Positions 60,123-64,000 of a stretch of DNA of 64,000 bases are shown piece after piece. The position numbers were made by a program, and so were the translations under genes. The notes beneath the pieces were generated by a model. That model had not been told where the DNA came from, did not search any database, and saw only the letters and a list, made by a program, of their open reading frames with translations. Positions within the stretch are counted from its first letter, which is position 1, and each line of letters starts with the position of its first letter. This DNA comes from Trogon surrucura (lineage: Eukaryota > Chordata > Aves > Trogoniformes > Trogonidae), in NCBI GenBank assembly GCA_020746105.1, contig CM036619.1, forward strand, positions 72,157,635 through 72,221,634, read 5' to 3'.

Positions 60123-61964
60123 TTTTTGGGATGGGTACTGCTTTTGCTGCTGGAGCAATCTGACCCTCAGCACCTCTGCTTACAGGGTGCCTGGAGGAGT
60201 GAGGCAGATGTGTGTTTCTCTAAGCTTCCTGAAGAGAAAATACTGTGGAGCCTGGAGCATTGCAGAAAACATGAAGATCTCAGCCCTGAGTATCTGATCT
60301 AGAAACACTTTCCATCACCTTATTTTTAGAAAAACGTTTGCACTAAACCCAAGTTCATATTAACCCCATTTCACCCTGTTTTTGAAGAATCCAAGGCAAT
60401 GGTGCTAAAGCTGCAAAATCTAATTTATTTGCAAACATCCCACCAACTCATCAGCCAGAATCTTTGGTTTGCATCCCTGTTTCTGCCTATTAGTTCCCCC
60501 CCCCCTCCCCCCGCACCGTGTTTGTTTTATTATTGTCAATTGCAGTGTTTGATCTGGTAGCTCAGACCAATTTTCTTGTGGTTTTCGCTAGGGTCTCAAG
60601 TGATCCATGAAGATGGGTCATCCAGGCGGATGGCAGGCAGGACAATGTTGCCTGTATTCAGCTGACCTGAGGTAACAATAAGAGCGCTAACCTGTAATGC
60701 ACATTCAATATTCTGCAGCAGAGAGATTTTTATACTGGTGCATTTAAATCAATAAACTGAGTAAGTTAAGCTGGTACAGGTAATTTTAATCACAGTCCCC
60801 ACAGTTAACCTCGTAGGTCCAGTGTCTAGTCAGCATTACAAACTATTCAGAGAAGCTTTCTTTGCAAATGGGGTTATGTGTAATCAATGGCTCAGTGTAT
60901 GTGTGTGTGCACAAATACTCATTTAGTAATTCTGGCCCGTGAACACATTCGTTAACCTGACTGCCTGTTGTTACTTGAGCCTTCCTCCCTCTTCACAAAC
61001 AGGAAAAGGGAATGCATTCATTGATTATACTGCTTTAATTTATTTGCCTAGCTCTAATCTCTATGCAAGATAAGACTGCTAAGAATTGTCAAATTGCATA
61101 CTTTGGAGAATTGAAAAGGCCATTTCCTCTCTATTTCCTATGTTATGTGATAATGCAAGATACATGGTAGCACTCCCTACAAAGTACTGGTTAATGGATA
61201 TAGCTTTTGGTGTCACTGTTTCGTGCTAGTATATCCCATTATTTATGCACAGGGAAATTAAAGAAGTGTTTAATACTGGTGGAACACAATTGAACTTTGA
61301 GTAAATAAACAGAATGAATTACATACCAGTCCATCTCTTTGGGAAAGGTTGGTCCTGATTTAATGAAAATATACTGGCTCTGTTTGACATACATAATTTT
61401 GATATTGAAGGTTTATTTAATTATGGTGGTTTTAATTTTGTCTCCTGTGAGTTATTGATGTATTCCCCCCACCCCTTGGTTCAGTGTTGCCTCTCAATGA
61501 CAGATTGGTCTCTGCTCGACATGCCTGTTGCTTGCGAGAGCAGAAAAATCTTTGCAGCAAAACTCTCCTTCAGCTGGTGTTGGAGGTGGTCTTTGCTATT
61601 AAGTGCTACAGGAACTGTTGGTTAAGCAGCTGCTGGCTTTCACTTGAAGCAGGGTTTGCTTTTTATTTCAGCAGCAGCATCAGACATGGAGCTGTAGGCA
61701 AGTGCTGATCTTGTAATTTGCTGGGCTTCTGTGCTGAAGTGTGGCGTGGTGTCCTCTCCAGGGACAACGGCACTGCTGGGCCAACCCAAGGCAGATGCTA
61801 CAGAGGATAAACTATAGGGAAGGAGAAAAGGTGCAAGAAAGAAAGAGAAATGTCAGCAAAGAGAAGGAGAGGAAGAGATGAGAATGTGCTAGGGAGAGAC
61901 AAGCAGCAGAGGCAGCAGGTAGGGAAGAAGCAGTAATCTTTCATGACCTTGATACTCCCAACAG
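60123..61964. other. Intergenic, AT-rich, possibly conserved non-coding block
   Basis: No gene or named repeat. A C-tract lies at 60496-60512 (ten or more C, one T, six C). The part at about 60640-61260 is balanced, repeat-free, AT-rich sequence with several homeodomain-type ATTA/TAAT cores and poor in CpG, the texture of many conserved non-coding elements. Conservation cannot be tested here. Confidence 0.45.
60496..60512. repeat. C-tract (poly-C with one T)
   Basis: A run of C interrupted once by T, in TTCC(C)nTCCCCCCGC. On the minus strand it is a G-run. A site prone to length error and possibly to i-motif or G-quadruplex folding. Confidence 0.8.
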
Positions 61965-62437
61965 TATTGAGGTGCTGGAGCGGGTCCAGAGGAGAGCAAT
62001 GAGGCTGGGGAAGGGACTGGAGGGAAAGTCCTATGAGGAGAGGCTGAGGGAGCTGGGGGTGTTTAGCCTGGAGAAGAAGAGACTCAGGGGGAACCTTATC
62101 ACTCTCTACAACTATGCGAAGGGAGGGTGTAGTCAGGTGGGGGTCGGGCTCTTCTCCCAGGCAGCTAGTGACAGGGCGAGGGGGCATGACCTGAAACTGC
62201 GTCAGGGAGGGTTTAGGTTGGATCTCAGGAAACGCTTCCTCAAGGAGAAGGTGATCAGGCATTGGAATGCACTGCTCAGGGAAGTTGTGGAGTCACTGTC
62301 CCTGGAGGTGTTTAAGGAGAGGCTGGATGTGATACTTAGGGACATGGTCTAGCTGATGTGGTGGTGTTGAGTCATAGGCTGGACTTGATGATCTCAGACG
62401 TCTTTTCCAGCCTCAACAATTATGTGCTTCTGTGTAA
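61965..62437 (+). mobile_element. CR1 LINE 3' fragment with open pol C-terminus
   Basis: About 470 bp. The C-terminal 126 codons of the pol frame are still open (61972-62352), with [57 protein letters not shown] and [20 protein letters not shown], ending at TAG. The tail has CTGATGTGGTGGTGTTGAGT and ends ATTATGTGCTTCTGTGTAA. The lack of breaks suggests a fairly young copy or chance survival over a short length. The element is 5'-truncated and cannot act by itself. Same subfamily as the tail at 41985-42082. Confidence 0.93.
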
Positions 62438-64000
62438 CAGCACAGAATGCTGGCAGCACAGGTGCTGACCTTGGCATCCACGTGGCTCCAGGCACCTGGA
62501 AATGAACGTGTGGAAGCAGCATTGTGCTGTGCCCTTTCTGAAAGGTGCAGTTTGGCACATGTTTCATCGTGCCAGCAGATGGAGCGAAGTTTGGGGCAAA
62601 GTTTTGGTGTCGCTGGAGAACTTTGCCCTTCCACCTTGCAGCCTCTATGTGATAGCTTCAAACTGTACGTGAGGGCACTAGTGTTGTGCCTTGGCTTATT
62701 CCTGCTGAAACCTTATCCCGACTTGGCCATGAATGGGCACTGTCCCTCACCTCCCTTGAAACTGGTGGCTTCCTAAGACAGGGCTGAAGCTGAGCCTCAA
62801 GGGCTCCTAGTCTGGGCCTCTACAGGGCTTGGTGCATGGACACAACACCATTCCCCAAACTGCTTTTCTGTCAGCATTTTGTAGCTGCCTCCCATCGTTA
62901 GCCCTGTATTTTGCTGATGGGGGTCTGAAATGCTGGTGATGGGCCAGAGAGACAATAACCCTTTTCCTCCGAGATGGCTTATACCCAACACAGCTTGCGT
63001 CAGTCCTGAATGAAATGCTGTTGTGTTTCCTCTCTGGAAACAACAGTGGAGCTGGCTGTTTCTGAAGCAGTGGAACGGCCCTGCACATCATGCTGGGGGG
63101 GGACTAGAAGCCTTTCATCACTTAGGATCTATCTGGAGAGTTAATGTGAGATCCTGCTTAACCTCATACCCCAAAGAAGAGTTTTGCTGCATTGAACTGG
63201 TGAGGAAAAAGCATGAGGAATCTCAAGTACCCCCAGGGTTTTTTGCTTGATCCCTCTTGGTCATGAACTGTACATGGCTTGGACAACTCATAGGGTTTTG
63301 TTCCTGATTGACTTCAGTGCTTGGATAAGAGCACCTGCACACAGTTAGCAAACTACTGTGACTTTGGGGATTTATTTGCCAAATGTCTGTGTCCTGGGTA
63401 TTTCTCATCAACTCTAAAGTCACATCAACAGCCCTAAAGTTATTTTGTGGGTTGGTTTTTTTAATTATTTTTTTCGTTTGTGTGCTTTTGGTTTTTTTTA
63501 AGGTGGGCAGGAAATCAAAGCAGAAATAATGTCTCCCCAGCAGCACTTGCGGTGTTCATCCCGGGTGCATGATTTCTAATGTGGTGATGTGCACGGTATG
63601 TGACATGCTCTCATACCCTCGGAAGGGCTGTGTGCATCGAGGAAGCACAGCTTCCTCCTGAACACCAGCAGAAGGGAAGGAGGAAAGAGAGGGGGAGTGC
63701 TGCAAACACCATTTACATATCTGGGGGATGAGCTCATCCTCTTCTGTGCAAATGGGAATTGAGAAGATTCATTAAAAAAAAAAAATTGTTTATTCTTTTC
63801 TGAAATATAAAGCACTGCTTTCTCCCGGTAATGAGTTTAGAGGAGGAGTATGCTGCATTGCTAATATTCTGCAAGTGTGTAAACCTCTCTGTTTTGTAAA
63901 TGCTTTGTTTTCCTTTAAAGCAAAACCTGTATAATTCCCCTATTGCTGAGTTTCCAGCCTTCTGGCCCAGGTGTATGAATTTTGGTCAGCAATTTCCACT
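62438..64000. other. Intergenic, no gene seen
   Basis: Unique DNA up to the window edge. It holds a T/G-rich run at about 63446-63500 and an A-run at 63773-63784. ORFs on both strands (for example 62447-62776 plus, 63223-63546 minus) have no recognisable domain. Confidence 0.6.

Noticed and set aside
24175-64000. Expected downstream neighbours MIR187 and C18orf21
   Set aside because: I searched by eye on both strands for the miR-187 mature sequence and for further conserved exons and found none. They probably lie beyond the window.
1-64000. Prokaryotic features: CRISPR arrays, operons, ribosome binding sites, tRNA clusters
   Set aside because: The DNA is a vertebrate locus with introns and LINEs. 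No regularly spaced repeats and no tRNA-like cloverleaf were seen.

Overview
The window is vertebrate, almost certainly avian, nuclear DNA. It carries the 3' two-thirds of one multi-exon gene with GT-AG introns, long AT-rich non-coding DNA, and many CR1 retrotransposon fragments ending in the TTCTATGATTCTATGA-type 3' repeat typical of birds. The species cannot be told from the sequence.

Positions 1 to about 25.4 kb (possibly 28.3 kb) hold the 3' part of GALNT1, polypeptide N-acetylgalactosaminyltransferase 1, on the + strand. Eight coding exons (4384-4591, 8120-8290, 9687-9804, 10792-10972, 19042-19181, 20624-20722, 21464-21598, 24028-24174) join in frame. They encode the end of a split Asp codon plus 398 residues. 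If the full protein is 559 residues, as in human GALNT1, these are residues 161-559. With that numbering the DxH metal site falls at D209/H211, the WGGE motif at 316-319, the H341/H344 pair where expected, and the three lectin-repeat aspartates at D444, D484 and D525. The coding part therefore has no net indel and looks functional. The first 4.4 kb is intron; the upstream exons lie outside the window.

Inside the gene, a 2-kb decayed CR1 fills much of the 4592-8119 intron and ends 165 bp before the next exon. Two shorter CR1 pieces lie at about 11.3-11.8 kb (antisense) and 19.44-19.79 kb (sense).

From about 28.3 kb to 64 kb I find no convincing protein-coding gene. This is an intergenic stretch of about 36 kb with more CR1 copies: a nested pair at 29.6-30.0 kb, a 0.95-kb copy at 34-35 kb, short tails at 42.0 and 45.6 kb, a very old antisense copy at 47.1-48.0 kb, and a 0.47-kb copy at 62.0-62.4 kb. 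It also holds an unassigned repeat pair 1.9 kb apart (40.33 and 42.23 kb), two CpG-enriched patches, a composite E-box/homeodomain/CRE-like cluster near 53.6 kb, and a possible LTR-like segment near 59.7-60.1 kb. In human, GALNT1 is followed by a long gene-poor interval containing MIR187 before C18orf21. This layout is consistent with that, but I found neither here.

I found no novel system of the operon, CRISPR or defence type, and none is expected in this DNA. The most useful observations are the nested CR1s, the unassigned repeat pair, the candidate long 3'UTR with microRNA seed matches, and the coding-like patch just upstream of exon 4384-4591.
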